A stretch of 64,000 nt of DNA from Corynebacterium sp. CNJ-954 (GCF_001942345.1 NZ_MKKI01000045.1:62001-126000); one strand, 5' to 3'; positions 7,409 to 16,080 are shown, counted from the first letter of the stretch. Notes: generated from the sequence alone by a model not told the origin. Program-made: numbers and translations.

Positions 7409-8161
7409 TTAGTTGCCGACGACCTTGGAGACGGCCTGAGTGAGTTGCTCATCGGTGAGAGTGCCATTGTCACGCAGCGCCACCAGGCGCTCGATCTCTG
7501 CACTTGTTGACTTGTCAAGGAGTGGCTTCGCTTCGATGAACGGGCGGGCCAGGTGTGGGAATGTCGCTGGGTCGAGGATCGACTTTGGGAATGCTGAAGA
7601 ATCGTAGGGTATGTCCCCGGGATTGACGGCCACTTCAAAGCTGGCGTGGTTCTCCGGATGCTCCTTCTTGTAGTCGACGATCGCCTTTGCTCGAATGGAT
7701 AGGGAGTCACCGCCGCGTTTCATCTTGTTCTTGACCTCGGTAGCTTCGTTCGGGTCGACCAGGACTGCGCCATCCAGGTACGGTGCGACGAACAGAGTTG
7801 GTTCGGTCCAGTCACGGTTTGCACCAGATCCTTGGAAGTTCACGAGCTTGATGTCTGCTGGCTTTGCAGCAGCAGAGGCCTTCACGCTCCACAGATCGGC
7901 ACGGGCCTTAGTTAACAAGTCACCGAGATCAAAGCCATCGGCATTATGCCCTGCAGGGGCGACGAGGACGCCAGCTGACCACGCGGCAGCAGCGAGGATC
8001 CATTCGGCTGCGCCCCCGAACAGGAAGCGAGCGCCGCGGTCCGTCGGGTTGGCGGCGGTCAGTAGTTTCGAGAATGCAAACTCTACCTCTCGACGCACGG
8101 TGGCGTTGGACTCGATGTGATGCTTGAACTTGTCGAACTCGGGTGAACCGCTGGTCGCCAT
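7409..8161 (-). CDS. Putative restriction endonuclease partner of the methyltransferase
   Basis: 250 aa, with CAGGAG seven bases before ATG 8161. It lies 46 bases after an adenine methyltransferase gene on the same strand. I see a possible PD-(D/E)xK layout: Glu in GGAAEWILAAAAWSAG, Asp in DGFDLGDLL, then ADLWSVKAS ending in the V-K-x-S often found at the catalytic lysine. A later patch, EVKNKMKRGG, is basic. No family is recognised outright; the nuclease call rests on context plus this weak motif. Confidence 0.5.
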   Translation of the reverse strand: MATSGSPEFDKFKHHIESNATVRREVEFAFSKLLTAANPTDRGARFLFGGAAEWILAAAAWSAGVLVAPAGHNADGFDLGDLLTKARADLWSVKASAAAKPADIKLVNFQGSGANRDWTEPTLFVAPYLDGAVLVDPNEATEVKNKMKRGGDSLSIRAKAIVDYKKEHPENHASFEVAVNPGDIPYDSSAFPKSILDPATFPHLARPFIEAKPLLDKSTSAEIERLVALRDNGTLTDEQLTQAVSKVVGN

Positions 8162-8207
8162 GGCTGACTCCTGAATCTGTGTAGGAAGTGCTCAGGAACA
8201 GATTCAA

Positions 8208-9782
8208 TCAGATTTTGGCGGCCATGTCCTCGGTATAGAGCAGGGTCAGGTCAGGAACGGTTCCGAGGACAGCTTCGTCAAGGCGGGCTACCTGCTCCCG
8301 CGGCCGTTTGACGTTCTCGTTGTGTTTCCCGGCGTTGAGCTTCGTGGTGATGTGCTCCTCCTCGGTCTCCTGCAGCTCGTCGGCGAGGGCTGCGGCTGAG
8401 TCTGGGTCGACGAAGTCTGGGACCGGTGTGCTCATAAGGACGCGGCGGGGGAGGGTTACGCCCCCGTCCAACGCGCGCCACCATAGGTACGGGATAGTTG
8501 AGTTCAGAACGATGGCCGCGCGATCACGGTCGCTTGCGTTCCCGAAATACAGGGTGGCCTTAGAACCACGCCTGAGGTTCCGGAAGGCAGCGGATATGAA
8601 GTAACGGGGTGTCAGGGCGACGGTGAGTGAGTAGTCGGTCTCGTGTTGGACGATGAGGTCCCTCAGAGCCGTAGGTGCTTGAGTCAAGTGTTCCCAGAGT
8701 CCTTCGAGTCCTGGGGCGAGCTTCACCCACTCCTCGGCTGGTCCAATGTAGCGTGGGCACAGTAGTTCGGCTGCCAGGGAGAAAACACGTGGGCGACTGG
8801 CAGAGCGCCAGCGGATGATCGGGGTGATTTTCCATTCGGTGGTCTCAGGTGAGCACACAGTGATGGCGGCGCGGACGAAGTTCGTGCTCGAGGTGTTCGT
8901 GGAGCCGAACTTGTATCCTCGGAACAGGGTATCCGGAACGTTGTCGAAGACGTAGATGCGCCCTCCTGTGCCGCAATTGTTGACGACCTCGCGTAGAACG
9001 CGGAACTTCGGTGCCGACAGGTACGCGGCGGGCGTGACCGAGATGAAGCCCTTTGACGTAGTGGCGATGCGCTCCAGGAAGTACGCGAAGAGCTCCCGGC
9101 TGTCCTTAGTCTTGTAACTCGGTAGGGTAGCGGTTCGCGCGTAGGGCGGATTTACGATCACAAAGTCGTGGTCAGGCAGCCGGGTGAGTGTTAGGAAGTC
9201 TCGTCGGATCGAGCGTGAATGTAGAGCCCTTAGCCCCTCCACGTCGCCAATATCCAGGTAGCCAGCGCCGATTAGTGCCACTGCGGATAGTAGCGCGGTC
9301 TTGTCGATGTCCATGAGAACCAGGCGGTCGCGTACGAAGCTAGCGCGGTCAGTCTGTGCTTTGGCCAGGTACCAGGCCAGGGTGCCGACGCCGCAGCAGG
9401 GGTCCAGCCAGATACCTTCCGGAAAGCCGGTCGAGTGCTGAGCCATGAACTGTGCGGCGTCGTCCGGAGTGAAGTACTGTCCAGCAGCTTTGCGTGAGTT
9501 TGCATCAGATAGGGCGGTCAGGGCTTCGTAGCAAACCCCTACTTCGCCGATGGTTAATCCCTTTAGGGGGTTGTGGAGTGGATCGAACGGAGTGGTGCCG
9601 AGGATCTGCTCCATTTCGTTGGAGAGGTCCTCGCGCTGGTCGGTCACCAGCGTAGCTATGGCTCTCAACCAGTTGATTCGGGTCTGCATTGGCGTGGCTG
9701 ACAGCAAGTCACGGATGACCGCTGACACGGCGGACGGAGAGAACGCCGCCCGGGTTTCGGGGTGGGCGTATGAGGTGGTCAT
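8208..9782 (-). CDS. N6-adenine DNA methyltransferase (type II-like)
   Basis: 524 aa. The AdoMet-binding motif is WLDPCCGVGTLAWYL (residues ~134-148) and the catalytic motif is VIVNPPYAR (~208-216), typical of Eco57I-like N6-adenine enzymes. The long C-terminal half is presumably the target recognition region (CGTGGRIYVFDNVPDTLF, TPRYFISAAFRNL), so modification and specificity are in one chain. Start ATG 9782 follows CGGAGG. It is flanked by a putative nuclease (downstream) and a divergent HNH nuclease gene. It would protect host DNA from the partner nucleases. Confidence 0.85.
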   Translation of the reverse strand: MTTSYAHPETRAAFSPSAVSAVIRDLLSATPMQTRINWLRAIATLVTDQREDLSNEMEQILGTTPFDPLHNPLKGLTIGEVGVCYEALTALSDANSRKAAGQYFTPDDAAQFMAQHSTGFPEGIWLDPCCGVGTLAWYLAKAQTDRASFVRDRLVLMDIDKTALLSAVALIGAGYLDIGDVEGLRALHSRSIRRDFLTLTRLPDHDFVIVNPPYARTATLPSYKTKDSRELFAYFLERIATTSKGFISVTPAAYLSAPKFRVLREVVNNCGTGGRIYVFDNVPDTLFRGYKFGSTNTSSTNFVRAAITVCSPETTEWKITPIIRWRSASRPRVFSLAAELLCPRYIGPAEEWVKLAPGLEGLWEHLTQAPTALRDLIVQHETDYSLTVALTPRYFISAAFRNLRRGSKATLYFGNASDRDRAAIVLNSTIPYLWWRALDGGVTLPRRVLMSTPVPDFVDPDSAAALADELQETEEEHITTKLNAGKHNENVKRPREQVARLDEAVLGTVPDLTLLYTEDMAAKI

Positions 9783-9906
9783 GGGGGCCTCCGAGATATT
9801 TTAGCTATAAGCTCTTTTTTGATAGTACACGCCGGGCGGTTGTGAAGCCATTCCGAGACGGCAATTTTTCCGCATCGGTCGGGGCGAGCTCAGGTAGCTT
9901 CGAACT
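9783..9906. promoter_or_regulatory. Divergent promoter region of the restriction-modification locus
   Basis: This AT-rich spacer separates the methyltransferase and HNH genes. It contains AGCTATAAGCT, with AGCT half-sites three bases apart, and a T run. Divergent R-M promoters are commonly controlled here, but no controller gene is adjacent and no operator can be assigned. Confidence 0.35.
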
Positions 9907-10680
9907 ATGCCTCTCAAACACAACGAACCTGAGCGCGCTGCGATGTCCACATTGTCGGACCTGCTGGGCATCGAGCACTTCACTACTAGCCGCGGCGGTA
10001 CGGTGAGAAAAGACTTCATTACGGCAGTAGCTCGATCCCTCGGTGCGTCCGATGCTGACTTCTTCCGCGGCTCGGAGTCGGGGCGGCCGGGAACATCGAA
10101 GAACAAAGACGAGGTACTGGCTCTCGCCTGGGAGCTGGCGCGTAAGGAGCCCTTCCCCACAGAACAACTGGTTGAGGGCATGACGATCACGAACGACCAC
10201 ATCGAAGCGATCGTCGAGGGTGTTATGGAGTTCGGCCTCGGGCCCGCACTGGACCCTGAGCAGACGACTGGGTTCCACGACTTGGAAGACGAGCGCCGAC
10301 GTCGGGTAGCGAAGCAGACGGTCCGTGAGGGGCAGTCGCGCTTCCGTAATGCGGTACTTGATGCTTACGGCAACAAGTGTGCGATCACCAAGACCAATCT
10401 CCCGGTAGCGCTGCAGGCCGCGCATATTGCGCCGTACAAGGGGCGCGACAGTAACCGGGTGAGTAACGGCTTGTGCCTGCGATCTGACATCCATGCGATG
10501 TTCGATCGGCATATGCTTGCCATTCACGAGGACAGCTTCGCTGTCTTGCTCTCACCAGCAGTACGGGCCACCACCTATCACCAATTGGAGGGAGCGAAGC
10601 TGCACGTCCCCAGCCGAGAGTGCAACCACCCCGACCGTCGTGCGCTAGCACATCACCGCGAAAAGTCCGGCCTCGACTGA
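9907..10680 (+). CDS. HNH endonuclease
   Basis: 257 aa. Residues ~143-210 form an HNH_2 domain: RFRNAVLDAYGNKCAIT, QAAHIAPYKG, SNRVSNGLCLRSDIHAMFDR. The AH, N and H residues expected for the beta-beta-alpha metal site are present. The N-terminal ~100 residues are helical and may bind DNA. Two starts are possible: ATG 9907 (weak AGGTAG upstream) or ATG 9943. It is divergent from the adenine methyltransferase and is probably the cleaving or methylation-sensing partner. Confidence 0.8.
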   Translation: MPLKHNEPERAAMSTLSDLLGIEHFTTSRGGTVRKDFITAVARSLGASDADFFRGSESGRPGTSKNKDEVLALAWELARKEPFPTEQLVEGMTITNDHIEAIVEGVMEFGLGPALDPEQTTGFHDLEDERRRRVAKQTVREGQSRFRNAVLDAYGNKCAITKTNLPVALQAAHIAPYKGRDSNRVSNGLCLRSDIHAMFDRHMLAIHEDSFAVLLSPAVRATTYHQLEGAKLHVPSRECNHPDRRALAHHREKSGLD

Positions 10681-11207
10681 GGCTCAGCGTGATTGGTGCT
10701 GGGAGGGTCGCATAAACTAAGTTCTGCAAATCTCCCCTACGGCCTCGCCCGCGTGTCATACTGTCCCCGGCCGCATCCCCCAGCGGCCAGACCCCGGGTC
10801 GAGCACCCCCCTTGCCGCGTCACGCGGTAGCGCTCCCCGGGGTCGACCTATACGCCGCGACACTAACCAACCCCGCACGGGGGTGATTTGAGGGGACACA
10901 TGACCCAAAGGTCACCAAGGGAACTGTTACACCTGGCCACACTATCGCGTACAGCCATCTCACTGACGCGATTGGGGCATGGAGCACGCACGATTCGAAA
11001 GAACCACAGTGGCAACTAGAACATTGCCCGTACGATTGCGTTAAACACCGTTCGCGGCGAAGTTGTGCTGACCTGCATGTTTTCCTTGCGGTGGGGGTCT
11101 TCATTGGTACATCGTGGACACATGTCGCTGACGCTAAAGCGCTCCGGAGGCAGGACATCACAACGTTAGTTCCAGAGCACCACGATGCTTCGAGGAAGGA
11201 GACCGGT
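10681..11207. other. Gene-poor region with inverted repeats
   Basis: No supported gene. GACCCCGGG near 10791 and CCCCGGGGTC near 10835 form a stem around a GC-rich loop, and GGCCGC...GCGGCC lies just before. These could be a terminator for the HNH gene, a small structured RNA, or a recombination site. Confidence 0.3.
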
Positions 11208-11423
11208 ATGAACGACGACGTGCAGCCCGCGTTCGGTCGACGCCGTAGCGAGCTCCCCGAGGACGGCCTGGTGACGATGAAACTGAAGGTCCCCGCCCGG
11301 GTGGCCCGCCTGATGCGGCGGCAGTCCGCGATCGAGCGGCGCACCCTCAGTGGCATCGCCTCTGTGGCGTTGTCCGAGTACTTCGACCGGCACCCCGAGG
11401 AGAGCTGGACGCAGGCGACATAA
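11208..11423 (+). CDS. Small ribbon-helix-helix-like protein (71 aa)
   Basis: GAAGGAGA precedes ATG 11208 by six bases, which decides this start. The protein contains LVTMKLKVPARVARLMRR followed by SAIERRTLSGIASVALSEYF: a beta strand and two helices as in CopG/Arc-type DNA-binding proteins. It lies just before the recombinase/transposase pair and ends at a strong hairpin. It may regulate the element; no toxin partner is evident. Confidence 0.6.
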   Translation: MNDDVQPAFGRRRSELPEDGLVTMKLKVPARVARLMRRQSAIERRTLSGIASVALSEYFDRHPEESWTQAT

Positions 11424-11439
11424 CCCAACCGAAAATGAA

Positions 11440-11472
11440 AGAACGGGTCCCGGCTGGCACCGGAACCCGTTC
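11440..11472. terminator. Hairpin terminator
   Basis: AGAACGGGTCCCGG pairs with CCGGAACCCGTTCT with one mismatch, loop CTGGCA. T runs follow on the minus strand, and the stem could end transcription from the left as well. Confidence 0.5.
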
Positions 11473-11606
11473 TGAAAGACCAAGACCTCCCGACTACCAA
11501 TCAAGCGGTTTTGGCACTGACCCTGAAAGGATCAACGATGTTGATTTTGCCATGCCCGGGCACGTCGGGCAACCCTCAGCCCTATTCTGACCTGCGGTGT
11601 GTCGAC

Positions 11607-11616
11607 TTCTGCGCAC
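11607..11616 (+). promoter_or_regulatory. TTCTGCGCAC site upstream of the recombinase-like gene
   Basis: It ends 31 bases before the ATG at 11648. It has the same nine-base core as the sites upstream of the phosphoesterases, linking the mobility genes to the cassettes. Confidence 0.5.
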
Positions 11617-11647
11617 ACAAGGGGCTTGTCGGGGCGGTGAATCTCTG

Positions 11648-12742
11648 ATGGGCCGGCACAAGAAGATGGCCGCAGCATCCCCACCCACCCCGGCATCGCA
11701 GAACGATGTCTACGGCCCTTTCCTTGAGGCCGCTCCGGCGCCGGTGCGTAAACTCACCCGACGCACGCTGCCCGATGGTGGCGCAGCCCGCCTGGCGGCG
11801 TTGTCGACGGTGAGTATCTATGGGCCTGTCACCCCGTTGAAGACGCTGGCTGTGCAACGTGCGGCTTTGGTGGTGGCCCATACTCCGTTTGTCAGCGAGT
11901 ACCAGGACCGCAAGGCCACCCGCCTGATCACCAGGGTGCTGGTGGATGACGCCCTGGACTCGCAGGTCGTCGACGAGGAGCGCACGCTGACTGGTGCCGG
12001 GGTGGCGCGTTGGTTGGCCAGGCAGTCAGGGCGGGTCACTCCGCGCAGTCTAACGACCTACCGGCTGATTCTGGAGGCCGCCGGCCGGGTGCTGTATCCC
12101 CAGCAGTTTCCGCCGTCTCGGCGTAGTCGAGCGTCGGTGCCGCGCAAGAAGGCGCCTGCGGCGGTACCTGCCGAGCGCGTCACGGAGCTCTACACGATTG
12201 CCTCAACGTTGCGGGAGGGTCTGCGGCTGCGGTTGCTGTTGGCGTTGGATCTGATCACCGGGGCGGGGTTGCGCGCTGATGAGGTTCGGGAGGTTCTGGG
12301 CACGGATGTCTCCATGGTGACCATCGGCCCGGGACATGACGTCGTGGTGATCACCGTGCGCCGTTTCGGGGTAGTGCATCGCCGGGTGCCGGTGATCAGC
12401 CCGGCCAAAGGCCACCGGCTGATCACCCGGGCAGGCGAGGTCGGTTCGGCGCCGTTGATGCCGGTGACCACCAGTGGGCAGGTCAGCAGGAACGCGGTCA
12501 ACAAGATTGGTGAGGACCTGCGCAAACTGGGGCATGTCGGCTTCGACGCGGTCGGGCTGCGCAATCGCTGGATCGTCGATCTGGCGGTGCGGCACGGGGT
12601 CCCGGCTGCGGCGCTGCTGCGCCTGGCCGGTGTCAGTGATCTTCGCGCGCTGGCTGATCAGGTTGATCTGCTTCCCGCCTACAGTCCCGAGCAGCTGGCG
12701 CAGATCCTGCTGGCCGCCGACGAGCAGGGGGATGCGGCATGA
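11648..12742 (+). CDS. Tyrosine-recombinase-like integrase
   Basis: 364 aa. The C-terminal half resembles the phage integrase fold: TGAGLRADEVREVLG holds the first catalytic Arg, and GLRNRWIVDLAVRHGVPAAALLRLAGV resembles the HxxR box with a following G-x-x region. The usual final GH...Y segment is not evident; the nearest Tyr is in LLPAYSPEQL, so catalysis is uncertain. The last four bases (ATGA) overlap the next gene, so the two are translationally coupled. An in-frame upstream GTG/ATG is possible but ATG 11648 is simplest. Likely works with its partner in element mobility. Confidence 0.65.
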   Translation: MGRHKKMAAASPPTPASQNDVYGPFLEAAPAPVRKLTRRTLPDGGAARLAALSTVSIYGPVTPLKTLAVQRAALVVAHTPFVSEYQDRKATRLITRVLVDDALDSQVVDEERTLTGAGVARWLARQSGRVTPRSLTTYRLILEAAGRVLYPQQFPPSRRSRASVPRKKAPAAVPAERVTELYTIASTLREGLRLRLLLALDLITGAGLRADEVREVLGTDVSMVTIGPGHDVVVITVRRFGVVHRRVPVISPAKGHRLITRAGEVGSAPLMPVTTSGQVSRNAVNKIGEDLRKLGHVGFDAVGLRNRWIVDLAVRHGVPAAALLRLAGVSDLRALADQVDLLPAYSPEQLAQILLAADEQGDAA

Positions 12743-14529
12743 GTGAGCGGGAAAGGCCGGCGACATACTGTTTCTTCGACGAGCATTTCGAGCGCTGCGT
12801 GCAGTTGATCGAGCGCTCCGGGATCGTCAAGATGATCGAGACGTACCACCGGATGCATCGGGGGCCGGGTGGGCGAACACCGACAGGGCGGCGTTACACG
12901 CTGACGGCGGTGTTCGCCACTCAGTTGGCGATACTGTCGGGAGTGGCGCGGGTACCCAGCTACGCTGAAACCGCTCGGCAGATCGATGTGCTCAGTGATG
13001 CCCAGACAGTCCGGGTGGGGATGGACCCGTCCAACCGCTCTCTGGTGCAGAGTGACTACAAGGCCATGTTGGGATGGCTGTCCCGGATGCTGGCCCCGTT
13101 GGATCCGGGGGCAGACCTACCTGCCAGGAGGGTGAGCAACAAGGCTCATCGTGAGCAGATCGCCGGGCGTAGCGAGGAGCAGCAGGTGGCCTCTGATCTG
13201 GCCAGGCAGCGCCTGCATGACATCGTCAACGCCCTGCTCGCCGCGTCGATCACCATCGACATCCCCACGGACGGCGAGGTGTGCCGGATGGTCGATGAGA
13301 CCACGGTGGATCTGGCCCGACCTGATCGCGAGCTGGGATCTCGGGACGACAAACTGCGGGGTGCGGCGTCGATGGGGCGATACTACGTCCGCGACGCGAT
13401 CGACAACGCCGTCCATACCGACGGTGCCAAAGTCAGGAAGACCAAGAAGCATGGCTTCGGTATCGGGGTCACCGCGCTGAGCGTGGGCGGACCGCCGCAG
13501 CATCCGACGAAGATTCCCGCTCTGTTCACCGCCGCGGCGATCGACCATCCGACGTCAGCGTCTGTCGAGGCCCTGGCGACGGTGATCAGCTACCACAAGC
13601 TGCATGGTTTCGATCCGGAGCGAGGCCAGCGGGCCCGGGCTCCGTACCTGGTGGTGGACATGGGCTACAACCCCAAGGTTCGCTTCAACGATGTGGTGTT
13701 GGATGCGGGGTACGCGCCGGTGGTGCGTTACCCGGCACATTTCCATACCGTGTGGGCCAGTGACAGCGCTGAGCATGGCTACGGTGGGGTCTCGGCTGGG
13801 CCGGTGCAGATCGCCGGGGATTTCTACTGTCCGGTCGCCCAGCAGGTGCTTGGCAACGACCGGATGATCAAGCGGACCGAGGACATCAAGAAGGCGAAAA
13901 ACGACGGTTTCGACAAGCATGACCGTCTGCTGGAACGGATGTTTCCCCTGTTGATGGGGCTCAACTCGCGTCCGTACCGCAAGCGGTCCCGCCCCGGGCG
14001 CCGCGGCCGGGCGCAGGATGATGCCAAGCAGTCGGTGCGGATGGATCTGGTGTGCCCAGCCGTGCAGGGGCGGGTGCGGTGCCCGCTCAAGCCGGCCTCG
14101 CTGGACAACGATGACCCGCAGGTCCCGCTGCTGGAGCCGGCATGGTCGGCGGATCGCTACCGGTGTTGTCAGGGGTCGCAGCTGACGGTGAGTCTGTCGA
14201 AAGATCAGTGGCGCATGGCTCAGTGGGGCGGACTGGTGCCCGGGTCGTGGGAGCACACCTTGTACTACGAGACGGTGCGCTCGGCGACCGAGCGGCAGTT
14301 CTCGAAGCTGAAGTCCCCACACATCAGCGGGTTTGAGCACCTGACGTGGTCGGCCCGCCGCGAGCCGGCGATCAGCATCCTGATCGGACTGTGGTTCGCC
14401 GCGACGAACATGGCCACCGAGGACGCCTTCATCGCCCGAGGCCCTGCGGAGTCGTCAGTGAGGTATCGGATGCGTCAGTTGGCCGAGGATCTGGGGCATC
14501 CGCCGACGAGGATCCCGCCGCGCACGTAA
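12739..14529 (+). CDS. DDE transposase-like protein (596 aa)
   Basis: Candidate catalytic acidic residues sit in VDETTVDL (~191), LVVDMGYNP (~311) and YYETVRSATERQFSKLKSPH (~515), the spacing and context expected of a DDE transposase, the last resembling the Glu helix of IS4/IS1182-like enzymes. A Cys-rich patch (DLVCPAVQGRVRCP, RYRCCQGSQ) may bind zinc. It overlaps the integrase-like gene by ATGA. Pairing a recombinase-like with a DDE-like protein in one transcription unit is unusual. Ends just before a strong terminator. Confidence 0.75.
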   Translation: MSERERPATYCFFDEHFERCVQLIERSGIVKMIETYHRMHRGPGGRTPTGRRYTLTAVFATQLAILSGVARVPSYAETARQIDVLSDAQTVRVGMDPSNRSLVQSDYKAMLGWLSRMLAPLDPGADLPARRVSNKAHREQIAGRSEEQQVASDLARQRLHDIVNALLAASITIDIPTDGEVCRMVDETTVDLARPDRELGSRDDKLRGAASMGRYYVRDAIDNAVHTDGAKVRKTKKHGFGIGVTALSVGGPPQHPTKIPALFTAAAIDHPTSASVEALATVISYHKLHGFDPERGQRARAPYLVVDMGYNPKVRFNDVVLDAGYAPVVRYPAHFHTVWASDSAEHGYGGVSAGPVQIAGDFYCPVAQQVLGNDRMIKRTEDIKKAKNDGFDKHDRLLERMFPLLMGLNSRPYRKRSRPGRRGRAQDDAKQSVRMDLVCPAVQGRVRCPLKPASLDNDDPQVPLLEPAWSADRYRCCQGSQLTVSLSKDQWRMAQWGGLVPGSWEHTLYYETVRSATERQFSKLKSPHISGFEHLTWSARREPAISILIGLWFAATNMATEDAFIARGPAESSVRYRMRQLAEDLGHPPTRIPPRT

Positions 14530-14572
14530 GTGGTGGCACCTCCCCACAGTTCGGAGGCGGGGTGAAAAAGAA

Positions 14573-14605
14573 GGGTCCGCCGGTTATGTGACCGGCGGAC
14601 CCTTT
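14573..14605 (+). terminator. Terminator of the transposase gene
   Basis: GGGTCCGCCGGT and its perfect complement flank a six-base loop, followed by TTTGTGG. It lies 44 bases after the stop codon. Confidence 0.8.
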
Positions 14606-14623
14606 GTGGTGCTGGGGTGGCCT

Positions 14624-14827
14624 GGAAAACCATCGGGAGTTTTGGGCTCTGTTTCGACCTGATGCGGTTGTACAGGTGACTGGCGCGTGGATGATCGCAG
14701 GTGACTGGAGGTCGTCGGTGAGTTCTGTGTCGGTGGGGTGGGCTCTGGGGGCCGGCTGTCGGGGTGGCCCGGTCAGCTGAATAGACGGTGAAAACCCTCG
14801 GGAGATGGGGAGGAAACCATCGGGAAC
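14624..14827 (+). repeat. Three iteron-like repeats
   Basis: GGAAAACCATCGGGAG (14624), TGAAAACCCTCGGGAG (14789) and AGGAAACCATCGGGAA (14811) are three same-strand variants of GAAAACCNTCGGGAG between the transposase terminator and the right direct repeat. Their position near the element end suggests recombinase or transposase binding sites. Confidence 0.6.
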
Positions 14828-14869
14828 CAGAGGTTGAATCTGGCCGCTGAGCTGGTTTCGAGGACCGTT

Positions 14870-14949
14870 CACAGTGAGCGGTTCACGAACTGAACCGGCC
14901 GGAGGTCACAAACTCGAAAGGGTTTGTGATCTCCGGTTTTTCGTTGTCT
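14870..14949 (+). repeat. Right direct repeat (second att-like copy with terminator)
   Basis: It is the partner of 376-455, with about 78 of 80 bases identical, and contains the same hairpin-plus-T-run terminator at 14899-14941 (one base changed in the stem). It separates island 1 from the second cassette. There is no tRNA sequence upstream of it, so it is not a second tRNA gene. Confidence 0.75.
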
Positions 14950-15087
14950 AGAGTTCGGACCCCTCGAGATTAGTAGTTGGGGGAGTTGTACGGTGAAGTC
15001 CCGGTAGTGCTGTGCGCGGCCGGATTCCCCGAGGGTTTACGGCGAGGTCGGTCAGGAACTCAGAAGGGTCCGTCGGCGTAGCCGAGG

Positions 15088-15801
15088 TCATCGCTCCCAC
15101 CTTCGCTCGTCCATCACAGCGGCGAGCAGCCGCCGCCCAGCGCTGCGGGTCCGGGCGTCGGTGTCGTCGGCGAGGTCGGCGCCGGCGATCATCCGGGGCA
15201 CCACGACTCGCCCATCGATCGTGCGGGTAGCAGCACGATGGAGGTCGCCGTCATCTATACGCACCGTCAGGTTGCCTCGGCTACTGGGTAGCAGGACGTA
15301 CCCTCTGACGAGTTGCCCGAGGTCCTCACTGCTGATGTAGATGTCGGCGTCGCCGCCGGTGCCGAGTCCGAGGTGGTAGCTTTCCACCGCGCTGATCCCG
15401 GTACGCACGGCCCGGCAGTCGGTGAGCAAGGCAGTCAGATCTTTTGGCCCTACCTTGTAGTGGTGGATGCTGCTGGCGCGTCTGCTCATCCACCGACGGA
15501 CAGCATCGATCTCAGGGGAGCCGGAGAGTCGGCGGCGCAGCCGGGAGCGCTCGGTGGCGCTGAGCCAGGCTGCGGTTCCACCGTCGGCGAGGTCCGCTGC
15601 GGCCCAGGCGATCCGCGGAGACATTGCACGGCTGGTGGCTCCGGCGGTGGTGAGGCTGTGTTGGTGCTCGATGCTGGCGGCGTCGATGAGCCACAGGGTG
15701 CCGACACGACGGGCGGTGAGCCCGCCGGAGTTGATTAGGGCCCGGACCCGGGCCTGGGACACGCCCAGACGTGCCGCGGCCTCACGGGTGGTCAACTCCA
15801 T
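15088..15801 (-). CDS. HTH DNA-binding protein, cassette copy 2
   Basis: 237 aa, same length and start context as the 2448-3161 gene. HTH: EAAARLGVSQARVRALINSG and WLIDAASIE. The C-terminal domain keeps ESYHLGLGTGGDADIYI and GYVLLPSSRGNLTVRIDD. Differences are scattered substitutions rather than frameshifts, so both copies look functional. TACACT at 15809-15814 gives a leaderless start at 15801. It follows directly on the second direct repeat. Confidence 0.75.
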   Translation of the reverse strand: MELTTREAAARLGVSQARVRALINSGGLTARRVGTLWLIDAASIEHQHSLTTAGATSRAMSPRIAWAAADLADGGTAAWLSATERSRLRRRLSGSPEIDAVRRWMSRRASSIHHYKVGPKDLTALLTDCRAVRTGISAVESYHLGLGTGGDADIYISSEDLGQLVRGYVLLPSSRGNLTVRIDDGDLHRAATRTIDGRVVVPRMIAGADLADDTDARTRSAGRRLLAAVMDERRWER

Positions 15802-15856
15802 GCGCACAAGTGTAGCGCTAGCGTAATAGGAGTGTTCATGACGTGACATGGCGGCA

Positions 15857-16020
15857 CTATCTCCTACCGTGGCCATGCACCCCAGGGTTGCCGGTGAGTT
15901 CCGGGTAGATCGCCTCCCACATGTCGCGTACGCGGTTGGGGATTCGCAGCACCGGCCAGATCTGCACCAGAGTCTCCCAGTTTCAGGTAGCCCAGGTGCT
16001 CTTGATTGAGTGCTTACTCT
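15857..16020 (-). pseudogene. Decayed gene fragment, copy 2
   Basis: Counterpart of 3871-4029. Encodes WETLVQIWPVLRI and RVRDMWEAIYPELTGNPG ending in TAG at 15857-15859. An extra A in the upstream part shifts the frame relative to copy 1. No start codon. Confidence 0.5.
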
Positions 16021-16080
16021 CAGCACTGTGGTCCACATCGTGTCCACCTGCGGCTGTAGCAGGGTGGGGGCGCCTGGTGC

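Larger units (their letters stand above)
376..14949. mobile_element. Genomic island 1 flanked by 80-bp direct repeats
   Basis: The unit lies between two near-identical 80-base repeats, the left one abutting tRNA-Leu. A recombinase-like and transposase-like gene pair sits about 340 bases from the right repeat, a typical island arrangement. Cargo includes a restriction-modification locus and a regulator/phosphoesterase cassette. The cassette is repeated in diverged form just right of the second repeat, so this may be one of two tandem related elements. I found no third repeat that would close the second element. Confidence 0.65.

Noticed and set aside
11487..11516. Left terminal repeat of the recombinase/transposase unit
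   Set aside because: CTCCCGA and GGTTTT here resemble the complement of the right iterons only in pieces, with a different spacing.
14870..14949. Possible second tRNA gene at the right repeat
   Set aside because: The repeat begins only at the last acceptor base; no D-arm, anticodon or T-arm precedes it.
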